This document shows positions 1-8,145 of a stretch of 64,000 bases of DNA, one piece after another. The notes beneath the pieces are model-generated. The model searched no databases, was not told the origin of the DNA, and saw only the letters and a list, made by a program, of their open reading frames with translations. Source of the DNA: an uncultured Bacteroidia bacterium (GTDB lineage: Bacteria > Bacteroidota > Bacteroidia > Bacteroidales > UBA932); the NCBI GenBank assembly GCA_902762655.1, contig CACWOZ010000001.1, positions 62,001-126,000 of the forward strand, in the 5' to 3' direction. The stretch's first letter is position 1. Each line of letters starts with the position of its first letter. The position numbers and the translations under genes were made by a program.

Positions 1-418
1 CGCAAGTGACCAGGATACGGTCCAGGAAGGGGAGCTTGATCTCCGGGAAGAAGAGACTGACTGCTATTACCGCCTGGTCGAGATTGGCCGCGATTATGTG
101 GGACTGGCGGCTTAGATTTGTAGATTTGCGTATCACATAATTCCGCCGCGGCAGAATCTCAGTAATTACAGCGGACGGAATGGCCCCAGTGGAGCATTTC
201 CCCGTACATGGTTGCGAAGCAACGCGGAGCAGGGGCCCTTTTTCATCCGCTGTGATATATGAAACCCTGTCGCCTACTGCAATGGGATTGGTGGCGGAGG
301 ATTTTTGCAGGCGCACCTTCCCTCGCAGCACCGCGGGAAATGGCTCCCACCTCGGGAGCTCGCTCAGCAGGTAGTGGCTGCCCGCATTCTTTATCACCGT
401 CGCAATCCTCTCTTCCAT
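1..418 (-). CDS. rsgA: Ribosome small-subunit-dependent GTPase A, N-terminal part (runs off the window)
   Basis: Only the first 139 codons are visible; the circularly permuted GTPase domain lies beyond base 1. The visible part is the OB-fold domain: TNPIAVGDRVSY near residues 43-54, then the family stretch LPRRNYVIRKSTNLSRQSH and AANLDQAV leading to LDRILVT. RsgA is known as a late 30S assembly factor that binds rRNA through this OB fold. The ATG at 418 lies 2 bases after the stop of the polyprenyl synthetase gene, so the two are co-transcribed. Oddity: residues about 56-84, between GDRVSY and ITEILPRRNY, are roughly 20 residues longer than family members I recall, and this stretch coincides with a nested palindrome at 168-253. 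Confidence 0.9.
   Translation of the reverse strand, partial: MEERIATVIKNAGSHYLLSELPRWEPFPAVLRGKVRLQKSSATNPIAVGDRVSYITADEKGPLLRVASQPCTGKCSTGAIPSAVITEILPRRNYVIRKSTNLSRQSHIIAANLDQAVIAVSLFFPEIKLPFLDRILVTC
168..253. repeat. Nested palindrome inside rsgA
   Basis: Three nested inverted repeats share one centre: ACAGCGGA at 168-175 with TCCGCTGT at 246-253, GGCCCC at 182-187 with GGGGCC at 232-237, and GTTGC/GCAAC at 211-223. The core at 177-202 matches the palindrome in rdgB (6145-6170) at 22 of 26 bases. The reading frame of rsgA stays open across it. Confidence 0.8.
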
Positions 419-420
419 AG

Positions 421-1404
421 TTATTTCGCCCTTCCCACAAGATTCTCGGCGAAGCGCCGCAGAACCTCATAACGAACCTTGTTGAGTTTTAGTTTTTTGG
501 CCGCCTTCAGCGCCTCTTCCGTATAACGGCAAACTTCTGCGCGTGCATCTTCATCTACTCCGCACTCTACATATATCTTCTTGATATCAGCGATCTTGCG
601 TGCCTCCTCCGGCTTGGACACCTGCTCATTGAAACGGGCCAGGAAGGTTTCTCTTGCGGAACCCTGCAACTTCTCGCAGGTGCGGACCGTCAGCCAGCTC
701 TTCTTGCAGTTGATGATGTCGCCCCCGATGGGCTTGCCGAAAACCTTTTCGTCGCCGAAGGCATCCAGATAATCGTCCGCGACCTGGAAGGCCATGCCGA
801 GCTGGTAGCCATAATCGTAAAGTGCCTGGCAGGCTTTTTCATCGGCCTGGGCCATGACCCCTCCCATCTTTGCGGAGCATGCGAGCAGTACCGCAGTCTT
901 GAGGCCTATCATCTTACAGTAATCCTCCATGGGCACCTCCGGCATGCTTTCAAACTCCATATCGTACTGTTGCCCCTCGCATACCTCTGCCGCTGTCTTC
1001 GAGAAGAGCCCCAGCACGGCTTCGAGCCTGTCGGCCGGGGCCTTTGCGATGCGCTTATAGGCGTCTATCTGCATCACGTCTCCGGAGAGGATGGCCGTAT
1101 CCTCATTCCATTTCTTCCAGACGGTTTCCTGCCCGCGGCGCAGCGGTGATCGGTCCATAATGTCATCGTGCAAGAGGGTGAATGTGTGGAAAACCTCCAA
1201 CGCTCCCGCGACCTCCATAAGTCTGGGGGTGAATCTGTCCTTGAAAAGGGAGTAGGCCGTCAGGCAGAGACGTGGGCGGATGCGCTTTCCGCCTATGCCG
1301 ATCATATATCTGAGGGGATCGTAAAGCCCGGCAGGTTCGGCCGGGAACTGTATTTCTTTGAAAAGGCGCTCGATGGCGCCGTCTATATGTGGTTCTGTAA
1401 GCAT
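421..1404 (-). CDS. Polyprenyl (farnesyl/geranylgeranyl-type) diphosphate synthase
   Basis: A 327-residue trans-isoprenyl diphosphate synthase that condenses isopentenyl diphosphate onto allylic diphosphates. The first aspartate-rich motif is LLHDDIMDRSPLRRG and the second is FQVADDYLDAFGD, which bind the Mg-diphosphate substrates; GGKRIRPRL is the substrate-binding lysine/arginine region. I use the ATG at 1404 (MLTEPHIDG) rather than an upstream TTG, because the -7 box at 1411-1418 sits immediately in front of it. First gene of an operon with rsgA. Chain length cannot be read reliably from sequence; farnesyl, geranylgeranyl or longer products are all possible. Confidence 0.9.
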   Translation of the reverse strand: MLTEPHIDGAIERLFKEIQFPAEPAGLYDPLRYMIGIGGKRIRPRLCLTAYSLFKDRFTPRLMEVAGALEVFHTFTLLHDDIMDRSPLRRGQETVWKKWNEDTAILSGDVMQIDAYKRIAKAPADRLEAVLGLFSKTAAEVCEGQQYDMEFESMPEVPMEDYCKMIGLKTAVLLACSAKMGGVMAQADEKACQALYDYGYQLGMAFQVADDYLDAFGDEKVFGKPIGGDIINCKKSWLTVRTCEKLQGSARETFLARFNEQVSKPEEARKIADIKKIYVECGVDEDARAEVCRYTEEALKAAKKLKLNKVRYEVLRRFAENLVGRAK

Positions 1405-1410
1405 AATGCA

Positions 1411-1418
1411 CAAATATA
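1411..1418 (-). promoter_or_regulatory. -7 box TATATTTG for the polyprenyl synthetase-rsgA operon
   Basis: Matches the Bacteroidetes -7 consensus TAnnTTTG. By the usual spacing, transcription would start about 3 bases before the ATG at 1404. Divergent from the box at 1430-1437. Confidence 0.65.
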
Positions 1419-1429
1419 GCCAATTTTAC

Positions 1430-1437
1430 TATCTTTG
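1430..1437 (+). promoter_or_regulatory. -7 box TATCTTTG for the YgjP-like gene
   Basis: TAnnTTTG match ending 8 bases before the ATG at 1446; the predicted leader is about 5 bases. Confidence 0.65.
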
Positions 1438-1445
1438 CCAACGCA

Positions 1446-1853
1446 ATGCGAATTACTTTGGGTGACATACTTTCCGGCCGTGTGCGCATAGTGAGAAGAC
1501 GTCGCAGACGCAAATTGCCGGAGACAGCGGAAGTGGAGGGGTTGCGCAGGCAGGCCAAGGCCTATCTGCCTGTCAGATTGGCTGAACTGGCCGCAGAATA
1601 CGGCTTCAGTTATAATCAGGTGCGTATCAAGCACAATGTGAGCAACTGGGGTAGTTGTTCCAGCAAAGGGAATATCAATTTGAATCTCAATTTGATGCGC
1701 CTGCCTTCGGAACTGCGCGACTATGTGATGCTCCACGAACTCTGCCACCTGAAGTATATGAATCACGGCAAAGAGTTCCACGCCCTGCTGGAAAGCGTCT
1801 GCCCCGGGCATAGGGCTCTTCAGCAGCAGATGAAAGAGTACAAACTGGTTTAG
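1446..1853 (+). CDS. YgjP/DUF45-type zinc metallopeptidase domain protein
   Basis: A 135-residue protein with the signature of the YgjP (WLM/SprT-like) family: SNWGSCSSKGNINLNLNL followed by the zinc-binding HELCHLKYMNHGKEF (HExxH). The C-terminal region with a downstream acidic residue (LLESVCPGH) is present. It is short, lacking the N-terminal beta-rich segment of family members I recall, so it is essentially the catalytic core. Function in the family is poorly known; a cytosolic protease role is inferred from the motif only. It is divergent from the polyprenyl synthetase gene and ends 4 bases from the convergent metallo-beta-lactamase gene. Confidence 0.8.
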   Translation: MRITLGDILSGRVRIVRRRRRRKLPETAEVEGLRRQAKAYLPVRLAELAAEYGFSYNQVRIKHNVSNWGSCSSKGNINLNLNLMRLPSELRDYVMLHELCHLKYMNHGKEFHALLESVCPGHRALQQQMKEYKLV

Positions 1854-1857
1854 GGAA

Positions 1858-2790
1858 TCAGTCCAGGCGCCATACACCCTCGAGACAACTGACGTGATGC
1901 TCGGTGATGCCTATCTCGTCCATCCAGCGTCTTGTTTCGAAGGTCTCCAGAGTGCCTGTGTTGATGCCCTTTCCAGAGCGGTCATTGTTCCAAACCCACA
2001 GTGGCGTAGGCCATAGACATACCCTGAATTTTATGCTCTTGTAGAACTGTTCGCTGCAGCCACGCTGCCCGTGATGGGCCATCTGCAGGTAGTCGCAGTC
2101 CAGCAGGTGGCGATATGGACCATTCAGAACCTTGTCCCCGCACTCGATGCCTGCATCTCCCAGAAAAACGATGGACTTCTTCCTGTCCCATACTCGCAGG
2201 ATCATGGAAGAATTGTTGTAGGCATTGTTGTGGATTTCATCGTTTGCAACGCCCAGCACTTTCAGCTTCATACCTCCGAAATCGTATTCCCCGCCAGTTT
2301 GCCGGATATCGGTAACTGGAATGTGGCTGCTGTCCAGGAGGGCGTAGGCCTCCTTGCAGTTGTCCCTGTCTATGGTGTCCATCTCTATCATCTCATCTGA
2401 AAGCCTGGAATGGAAGATGTGGGAAATCTCCAGACCGGAAGGCTCTTTGAGGATTTCGGTCAATGCGCCGATATGGTCGGTATGGGGATGGGAAATGAAC
2501 CAGGCATCCACCTTGCCTCCGAGCGCTGCGAGGAATCCTCTCAGAAAAGGGGCTTCGGCTTTCTTGCCGCCGTCCATTACGATGACTTTCCCGGATCGGG
2601 TGAGGAAGACATAAGAATTGCCTATTGTATTAAGCTGAGAAGGCAACTGCCAGGCGGAGAAGCCTGCTTTGGCCTTGAAGGCTTTCTGCGACTCTCTCCT
2701 TGCGAAATCGGCGGCAATCATGGACTTTTCTGCAAAAACCGCAGAAACTCCTGCCAGAGTCAGTACCTGGATGAACTTTCTTCTTTTCAT
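1858..2790 (-). CDS. Exported metallo-beta-lactamase-fold hydrolase
   Basis: A 310-residue protein starting at the ATG at 2790 with a leader MKRRKFIQVLTLAGVSAVFA (basic, then hydrophobic; twin-arginine-independent or weak Tat type). A frame extending further upstream exists but has no plausible start. The fold signature SHPHTDHIGA supplies the first metal ligands; IVFLGDAG and MAHHGQRG give later ligands. The arrangement resembles the ComEC-like/competence branch of the superfamily. The substrate is unknown. It is a monocistronic gene convergent with the YgjP-like gene. Confidence 0.8.
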   Translation of the reverse strand: MKRRKFIQVLTLAGVSAVFAEKSMIAADFARRESQKAFKAKAGFSAWQLPSQLNTIGNSYVFLTRSGKVIVMDGGKKAEAPFLRGFLAALGGKVDAWFISHPHTDHIGALTEILKEPSGLEISHIFHSRLSDEMIEMDTIDRDNCKEAYALLDSSHIPVTDIRQTGGEYDFGGMKLKVLGVANDEIHNNAYNNSSMILRVWDRKKSIVFLGDAGIECGDKVLNGPYRHLLDCDYLQMAHHGQRGCSEQFYKSIKFRVCLWPTPLWVWNNDRSGKGINTGTLETFETRRWMDEIGITEHHVSCLEGVWRLD

Positions 2791-2832
2791 AGCTTTAATG
2801 GCGTAAAGATACTCATTTCCCGCAGAATTCAC

Positions 2833-2840
2833 TAACTTCG
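2833..2840 (+). promoter_or_regulatory. -7-like box TAACTTCG for the U32 gene
   Basis: Variant of TAnnTTTG placed 5 bases before the ATG at 2846. The identical octamer precedes gph at 36356-36363, which supports it as a functional variant. Confidence 0.5.
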
Positions 2841-2845
2841 CGGCA

Positions 2846-4105
2846 ATGAATAAAACATATCTTGAAATAATGGCCCCGGCTGGCAACTTTGAGTGCCTGC
2901 GGGCAGCGATAGAAGGGGGAGCGGACTCCGTGTATTTCGGAGTCGGGAACTTAAACATGCGTGCCCATTCGGCAAACAATTTCAAGCCCGAAGACCTGAA
3001 GGAAGTGACACGCATCTGCCGCGAGGCCGAAGTGAAGAGTTACCTTACACTCAACATCTGCCTCTATCCGGAGGATCTGCCGGATATGCGCAAGGCTCTC
3101 GACAAGGCTAAGGAGGCCGGTGTGAGTGCGATCATCGCCTCAGACATGGCGGCCATCAGCTATTGCCGGGAGATAGGCCTGGAGGTTCACATCTCCACCC
3201 AGCTCAGCATCTCCAACCTCGAGGCCGTGCGCTTCTACGCGCAGTTCGCCGATGTGGTGGTGCTGGCCCGCGAACTCAATCTGGACCAGGTGCGCGCAAT
3301 CTACGACGGCATAGTCCGCGAGAAGATAAAGGGCCCTTCCGGAGAACTTGTGCGCATAGAGATGTTCGCCCATGGAGCCCTATGCATGGCCATTTCCGGT
3401 AAGTGCTACCTGAGCCTTCATACCGCCGGGCAGTCCGCCAACCGCGGGGAATGCATACAGATCTGCCGCCGCGGCTACGGGGTCACCGACCTCGAGACCG
3501 GCAATGAGCTCAACATCGACAATAAGTATATAATGTCGCCCAAAGACCTCTGCACCATCGAATTTATGGACAAGATAATCGGGGCCGGGGTCAAGGTATT
3601 CAAGATAGAAGGACGCGCCCGGAGTGCCGAGTACGTCAAGCGCACAGCTCAATGCTACCGTGAGGCGGCGGATGCTGTCTGCGAGGGGGCCTACACTCCC
3701 GAAAAGGCCGCGGAACTCAAGGCCCGCTTGTCAGAAGTCTTCAACCGCGGATTCTGGGATGGATATTATCAGGGCGCATACCTCGGACAGTGGAGCGATG
3801 TTTACGGCTCGCAGGCCACCCGGCGCAAGGTGTATGCAGGCAAGGTGACCAACTGGTTCGACCGCATATTCGTTGCAGAAGTTACCGTGGAAAGCGTTCC
3901 TATCAAGGCGGGGGCAGATTTGATGGCCATTGGCAGCACCACCGGCGTGGTGGAATTCAAGGCGGAGGACATCCGTGTGGAGTTCGAGCCTGTCGGTGAG
4001 GCCCCAAAGGGCTGCAGGTGCTCCATCGGATTACCAGAAGGGAGCAAACTCCGCCGCGGCGATAAGGTTTACATCTGGGAGGAAGTGGAACGGATTATGC
4101 AGTAG
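2846..4105 (+). CDS. U32 family protein, TrhP/YegQ-like (tRNA U34 hydroxylation)
   Basis: A 419-residue U32 protein. The N-terminal region opens with LEIMAPAGNFECLRAAIEGGADSVYFG, typical of the family; the U32 signature is MFAHGALCMAISGKCYLS around residues 171-190, with further cysteines in NRGECIQICRRGY that fit the iron-sulfur ligands known in TrhP. Known TrhP members use prephenate for hydroxylation of tRNA wobble uridine; old annotations call them collagenases or peptidases. Assignment to TrhP rather than another U32 branch (RlhA, UbiU/V) is inference from length and the N-terminus. The next gene starts 12 bases downstream. Confidence 0.85.
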   Translation: MNKTYLEIMAPAGNFECLRAAIEGGADSVYFGVGNLNMRAHSANNFKPEDLKEVTRICREAEVKSYLTLNICLYPEDLPDMRKALDKAKEAGVSAIIASDMAAISYCREIGLEVHISTQLSISNLEAVRFYAQFADVVVLARELNLDQVRAIYDGIVREKIKGPSGELVRIEMFAHGALCMAISGKCYLSLHTAGQSANRGECIQICRRGYGVTDLETGNELNIDNKYIMSPKDLCTIEFMDKIIGAGVKVFKIEGRARSAEYVKRTAQCYREAADAVCEGAYTPEKAAELKARLSEVFNRGFWDGYYQGAYLGQWSDVYGSQATRRKVYAGKVTNWFDRIFVAEVTVESVPIKAGADLMAIGSTTGVVEFKAEDIRVEFEPVGEAPKGCRCSIGLPEGSKLRRGDKVYIWEEVERIMQ

Positions 4106-4117
4106 AAACACGCGAAT

Positions 4118-5725
4118 ATGAAAAAATATACAGCAATAATACTCGTCATGCTGGCCTTGGGCATCCAGGCTGGCGCGCAGTCCAAACTATTCAAACTCGG
4201 CCAGGCGGTCGAGGTGCATACTGCCATCCTGCAGGAACTTAACCGCAGCTATGTGGATTCCCTTCCCGTAGAGAGGATGAACACCGCCGGCATCAATGCC
4301 ATGCTCGAGACTCTGGATCCCTACACCATCTATGTGCCGGAGGAGGAGAATGAGAATTTCGAGATGATGATAGGCAAGACATACGGCGGCATAGGCGCAA
4401 TCATCTACAAGCCGTCGAAGGAGGTGCCTGTGATGATCAACGAGCCTTACGCGAATTCTCCCGCGGCCCGTGGCGGTCTTCAGTGCGGAGATGAAATCCT
4501 TGAAATAGACGGCCATACAACCATAGGTTTGACGGCGGCTGAAAGTTCCGATAAGATGAAGGGCAAGCCCGGCACGCAGGTCACATTCCATGTGCGCAAG
4601 GTTCGCTCCGGCGAGATAAAGGACATAACTATCACCCGCGAGAAGATACATATCCCCGATATCGAATACGCTTCCCTGCTGGATGGTACCAAGACCGGGT
4701 ATATCCGCATCGGTGGCTTTACTGAAGGGCTGGGCGCAGATTTCCGCGGCCGTGTCAGGGACTTGAAGAAGCAGGGCATGGACAAACTCGTAATCGACCT
4801 CCGCGGCAATGGCGGCGGCCTGATGAACGAGGCTGTGAACATCGTTTCCACCTTCGTGCCAAAAGGTTCTCTCGTAGTGAGTTCCAAAGGGAATGCGCTG
4901 GTAGGCGAGCAGCAGTTCAAGACCAGCATGGATCCCATAGACCTGACAATCCCCGTTATCGTGATGGTGGATTCAGGATCCGCATCGGCCTCCGAAATCG
5001 TGAGCGGAGCCCTGCAGGACCTTGACCGTGCTACCATTATGGGCACACGCACCTTTGGAAAAGGCCTTGTGCAGAGCATACGCCCCCTGCCTTACAACGG
5101 ACAATTGAAGGTTACATCCGCAAAATATTATACTCCGTCCGGCCGCTGCGTTCAGGCTATCGACTACTCGCATCGCAACGAGGACGGCAGTGTCGGGCAC
5201 ATCCCAGACTCTCTCACCCACGAATTCAAGACTGCTCGCGGACGCATCGTGCGTGACGGCGGCGGCATCACCCCGGATGTGAAGATAGAGGGCAAGGAAT
5301 ACAGCCGCCTGGTGTATTCCCTGGTGGTGAACGGTGTAGTGGAACAGTATGCAATGGAGTATGTAAAGGCTCACGAGAGCATCCCCGCCGCGAAGGATTT
5401 CCATTTTAGCGATTTTGATTCCTTCGTGGAGTTCGCGAAAGGCAAGGAGTTCGACTACCGCTCTTCCGCCCGCACCTACTTCGACCAGATGAAGAAGCAG
5501 TTGGAAAAGGATGATCTGGCGTCTGCCATGAGGGAGCAGTTGGCCGCCATGGAAAAGGCCTTGGAAATGGACAAGGAAACCTTCCTCCGTATGAAAAAAG
5601 ATGAGATCATCCCCTTCATAGAAAGGGAGATAGCCATTCGTTACTGGTTCCAGGAAGGTGGCGTGGATGTGGATATCCGCTACGATGCCGCTCTCCGCAC
5701 GGCCCTGGCCAGTCCAATGATATGA
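4118..5725 (+). CDS. CtpA/Prc-like S41 carboxyl-terminal processing protease
   Basis: A 535-residue protein with a cleavable leader (MKKYTAIILVMLALGIQAGA), so periplasmic. An N-terminal helical part is followed by a PDZ domain at about residues 85-180 (GGIGAIIY, SPAARGGLQCGDEILEIDG) and the S41 catalytic domain. The Ser/Lys dyad lies in DSGSASASEI (residues 285-294) and GTRTFGKGLVQ (Lys about 315). CtpA-like enzymes trim the C-termini of envelope proteins. The stop overlaps the start of rdgB by 4 bases (ATGA), indicating translational coupling. Confidence 0.92.
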   Translation: MKKYTAIILVMLALGIQAGAQSKLFKLGQAVEVHTAILQELNRSYVDSLPVERMNTAGINAMLETLDPYTIYVPEEENENFEMMIGKTYGGIGAIIYKPSKEVPVMINEPYANSPAARGGLQCGDEILEIDGHTTIGLTAAESSDKMKGKPGTQVTFHVRKVRSGEIKDITITREKIHIPDIEYASLLDGTKTGYIRIGGFTEGLGADFRGRVRDLKKQGMDKLVIDLRGNGGGLMNEAVNIVSTFVPKGSLVVSSKGNALVGEQQFKTSMDPIDLTIPVIVMVDSGSASASEIVSGALQDLDRATIMGTRTFGKGLVQSIRPLPYNGQLKVTSAKYYTPSGRCVQAIDYSHRNEDGSVGHIPDSLTHEFKTARGRIVRDGGGITPDVKIEGKEYSRLVYSLVVNGVVEQYAMEYVKAHESIPAAKDFHFSDFDSFVEFAKGKEFDYRSSARTYFDQMKKQLEKDDLASAMREQLAAMEKALEMDKETFLRMKKDEIIPFIEREIAIRYWFQEGGVDVDIRYDAALRTALASPMI

Positions 5726-6378
5726 AACTGATATTTGCTACCGGCAACGCCGGAAAATTGCGCGAAGCGCGTGAAATCCTCGGGCCTGCCGGCATCGAGG
5801 TCATATCTCCATATGACCTGGGCCTTACGAAAGAGCAGGTTGATGTCGAGGAGACCGGATCCACTTTCGAGGAGAATGCCATCATCAAGGTTCAGAATTT
5901 GTGGCGGCTGACCGGTCTGCCCTGCTTCGCCGATGACAGCGGCCTTGTAGTTGATGCCCTGGGTGGTGCTCCTGGCATATATTCCGCCCGCTATGCATCT
6001 TTGGACGGCTCCGGCGAAGACCATAATTTCGCGTCGAACATCGACCGCCTGCTTCATGAGATGCAGGGCGTCTTCGACCGCCGCGCCCGTTTTGTCTGTG
6101 TTGTTGCGCTGGTGATGCCGGACAGTTGTATAGGGAAGGCTGCAGGAATGCCCCCTGCGGAGCATTTTCCTGCAGCCGTACAGATTTTCGAAGGAAAATG
6201 CGAAGGCCGCATCGCATTCGAGCGTGCCGGCTGCGGCGGTTTTGGCTACGACCCGGTTTTCATTCCGGATGCCTACCCCGACCGCACCCTTGCCGAAGTG
6301 GACGAAGACGCCAAGAACGCCATCTCTCACCGCGGCAATGCCCTCGCCGCCATGGTTCAGGCGATTATTCAGCGATAA
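5722..6378 (+). CDS. rdgB: XTP/dITP pyrophosphatase (HAM1 family) with an in-frame insertion
   Basis: A 218-residue RdgB/HAM1 protein that removes deaminated purine nucleotides (XTP, ITP, dITP). Signatures: MKLIFATGNAGKLREAREIL at the N-terminus (phosphate binding), FADDSGL, GGAPGIYSARYA, GFGYDPVF and SHRGNALAAM near the end. It is longer than the usual 190-200 residues: the surplus is between VALVMPDSC and FEGKCEGRIAFE, where residues of the type GKAAGMPPAEHFPAA are encoded by the palindrome at 6138-6177. Its last 14 bases overlap the convergent esterase gene. Confidence 0.95.
   Translation: MKLIFATGNAGKLREAREILGPAGIEVISPYDLGLTKEQVDVEETGSTFEENAIIKVQNLWRLTGLPCFADDSGLVVDALGGAPGIYSARYASLDGSGEDHNFASNIDRLLHEMQGVFDRRARFVCVVALVMPDSCIGKAAGMPPAEHFPAAVQIFEGKCEGRIAFERAGCGGFGYDPVFIPDAYPDRTLAEVDEDAKNAISHRGNALAAMVQAIIQR
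6138..6177. repeat. Palindromic element inside rdgB
   Basis: A perfect 10-base inverted repeat, GGCTGCAGGA / TCCTGCAGCC, encloses ATGC...GCAT and a C/G-rich loop. The inner 26 bases match the palindrome in rsgA at 22 positions. It lies at the surplus residues of RdgB and keeps the frame. Confidence 0.85.
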
Positions 6379-8092
6379 ACGGCTGAAGATATTCCGCTAC
6401 CCTGTCCATCCAGGTATAGCTGCCGGTACCGGGCGAAGCCGTGCGCTGGAAGCAATGCTTGCGGGTGGCAAGGGTATGAAGTTCGCTCTGGATGCCCATC
6501 GCTCGCATCTTTTCCCAGGCTTTTACGGAGTTCATCGAAGCCCATCCGTCGGCATCGCCATGGATGAAGAGCATGGGGGCGGTGTCGAGGTCGAAAGAGA
6601 ACTCGGGTGCCAGCACGGCGGAATCGTCATTCCCGCCGGTGGTGTTGTTCTTCTCCAGCCCATCCGTCAGCGCGTATGCGGGATAGATGCCTATTCCCCA
6701 CTGCACCTTGCAGGAGAGTTTATCTATCTTGTCTATAGGATAATAGCTCTTGTGACGGGAGGATGTTACGCCCATGAGGGTGAGATGGCCTCCGGCCGAT
6801 GAACCCATGATGCCGATGCGGTTCGGGTCCAGCCCATGGGAAGGGGCCTCGCTGCGGACTATGCGTATAGCCCTCTGAAGGTCCTGCCAGGCGGTGGTGT
6901 GCTTGGCCAGGGGAGCGGCCGGGCGGGGAGTGCGGTATTTGAGAGTTACTACGGTGATTCCCAGGGAGTTGAGGTATCTGCGCATTGGTGCAACCTCGAA
7001 ACCGTCGGGATCGTTTCCTGTATAACTGCCTCCGGAATAGATAATCTGAATGGCATGTGTCTGCAACTGATGAGGGAAGTGCCATTCGATGTAGGGCTCG
7101 CACTGGTTCTCCTGGCGGTCCGGCATCTTGCCTTCCGGCCAGATACTTTCCTTTTTGTAACCGGCGCGGTCTTCGTCAGAAGCGAAGCGGTCCACAAGTT
7201 TCTCCTCAGGCTTGACGGGCCCGAGATATCCCATCTGTGTCATAAACTCGACGGCCCTCTCGAAGCCGAATGCTCCATGGGGCTTGTTGGGATAGAGATG
7301 GAGTTCTGCGGGTACTTTCATCCTTCGCAACTGCCTGTAAACCTGTGTGGAACCATTGGGGGAGTAAGGATCTTTGCCGCCGTGGTGAAGGCTGATGGGG
7401 CAGGTATGGGAGTCGAACTTGAAAACTTTGCTGAGGGTTACATCGCTGCCGTATCCTTCGCGTGGGGCTGGAATGCCCTTTTCGTCAGCATCGGAAGTGA
7501 CGTATGCCGGTGCATTGGCGACCGCCCAGTTGATGTGGCAGGGCACGGCATCCAATTTATCTATAGGCTCGTATGCCGGAGTTTCTGAACTGGTGGCCAG
7601 CAGCAGGGTGAGGTGCCCGCCGGCAGACATGCCTATCGCTCCTATCTTCTCGGGATCGAATCCACGCTGCTTTGCCTGGCTGCGGACCATGCGCACAGCC
7701 CTTTGGCCGTCTTCCCAGGCTGTCTGGTAATAGGGGATATCCTTCGGGCGTGAGGTTCGATAGACGAAATTCACGCACTGCACCCCGAGGGCAGTGAGTT
7801 CCTTATGCCATTTTTCCACAAGATCCACGTCGCAGCAGTTGTAGTAACCGCCCCCAGAGATGAGGATCATGCACGCCCCGTTGGGGTTGGACGGTTTCTC
7901 ATACCATTCTATATATGGCATGCGATACTCGTCGGGGTTGAACCCCAGTGCCTTGGAGACATCGGTCATCGCTGCAATCTGATGCGGCTGGAAATCCGGC
8001 ATTTTGTCGATGCCGGGCCATAACGGCTGGCGTTCCCATGCACTGAGTTGCAGGGAAACGAGAAGCAGAATGATGGAAAGAATCTTTTTCAT
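6365..8092 (-). CDS. Secreted tandem alpha/beta-hydrolase esterase (two catalytic domains)
   Basis: A 575-residue protein with a signal peptide (MKKILSIILLLVSLQLSA) and two homologous alpha/beta-hydrolase domains, residues about 20-300 and 310-575. Each has the nucleophile elbow: GMSAGG with Ser156 and GSSAGG with Ser432; oxyanion-type GGGYY and GGSY; and late Asp/His candidates HGGKDP and PHGAF, HGDADG and RKHCF. Each half resembles the BD-FAE/acetyl-xylan-esterase-like family of carbohydrate esterases. Single-domain forms are usual, so the duplication is notable. Its upstream region carries a 21-base motif also present before xylA, which hints at xylan or xylose metabolism. Confidence 0.82.
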   Translation of the reverse strand: MKKILSIILLLVSLQLSAWERQPLWPGIDKMPDFQPHQIAAMTDVSKALGFNPDEYRMPYIEWYEKPSNPNGACMILISGGGYYNCCDVDLVEKWHKELTALGVQCVNFVYRTSRPKDIPYYQTAWEDGQRAVRMVRSQAKQRGFDPEKIGAIGMSAGGHLTLLLATSSETPAYEPIDKLDAVPCHINWAVANAPAYVTSDADEKGIPAPREGYGSDVTLSKVFKFDSHTCPISLHHGGKDPYSPNGSTQVYRQLRRMKVPAELHLYPNKPHGAFGFERAVEFMTQMGYLGPVKPEEKLVDRFASDEDRAGYKKESIWPEGKMPDRQENQCEPYIEWHFPHQLQTHAIQIIYSGGSYTGNDPDGFEVAPMRRYLNSLGITVVTLKYRTPRPAAPLAKHTTAWQDLQRAIRIVRSEAPSHGLDPNRIGIMGSSAGGHLTLMGVTSSRHKSYYPIDKIDKLSCKVQWGIGIYPAYALTDGLEKNNTTGGNDDSAVLAPEFSFDLDTAPMLFIHGDADGWASMNSVKAWEKMRAMGIQSELHTLATRKHCFQRTASPGTGSYTWMDRVAEYLQPFIAE

Positions 8093-8109
8093 ATTTCGAA
8101 GATTAACAA

Positions 8110-8144
8110 ATATTGCGTAAGTGCTTGATAATCAGCAGACGGTT
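8110..8144 (-). promoter_or_regulatory. Candidate operator upstream of the tandem esterase
   Basis: Positions 8110-8130 match 31450-31470 (between xylB and xylA) at 19 of 21 bases (ATATTGCGTAAGT, two variable bases, TTGATA). Adjacent 8136-8144 holds AACCGTCTG on the minus strand, also found at 31423-31431. Possible shared regulator site. Confidence 0.4.
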
Positions 8145-8145
8145 G

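Noticed and set aside
2-115. Plus-strand open frame at the window start
   Set aside because: It is antisense to rsgA, whose protein matches the family well; the plus frame has no recognisable product.
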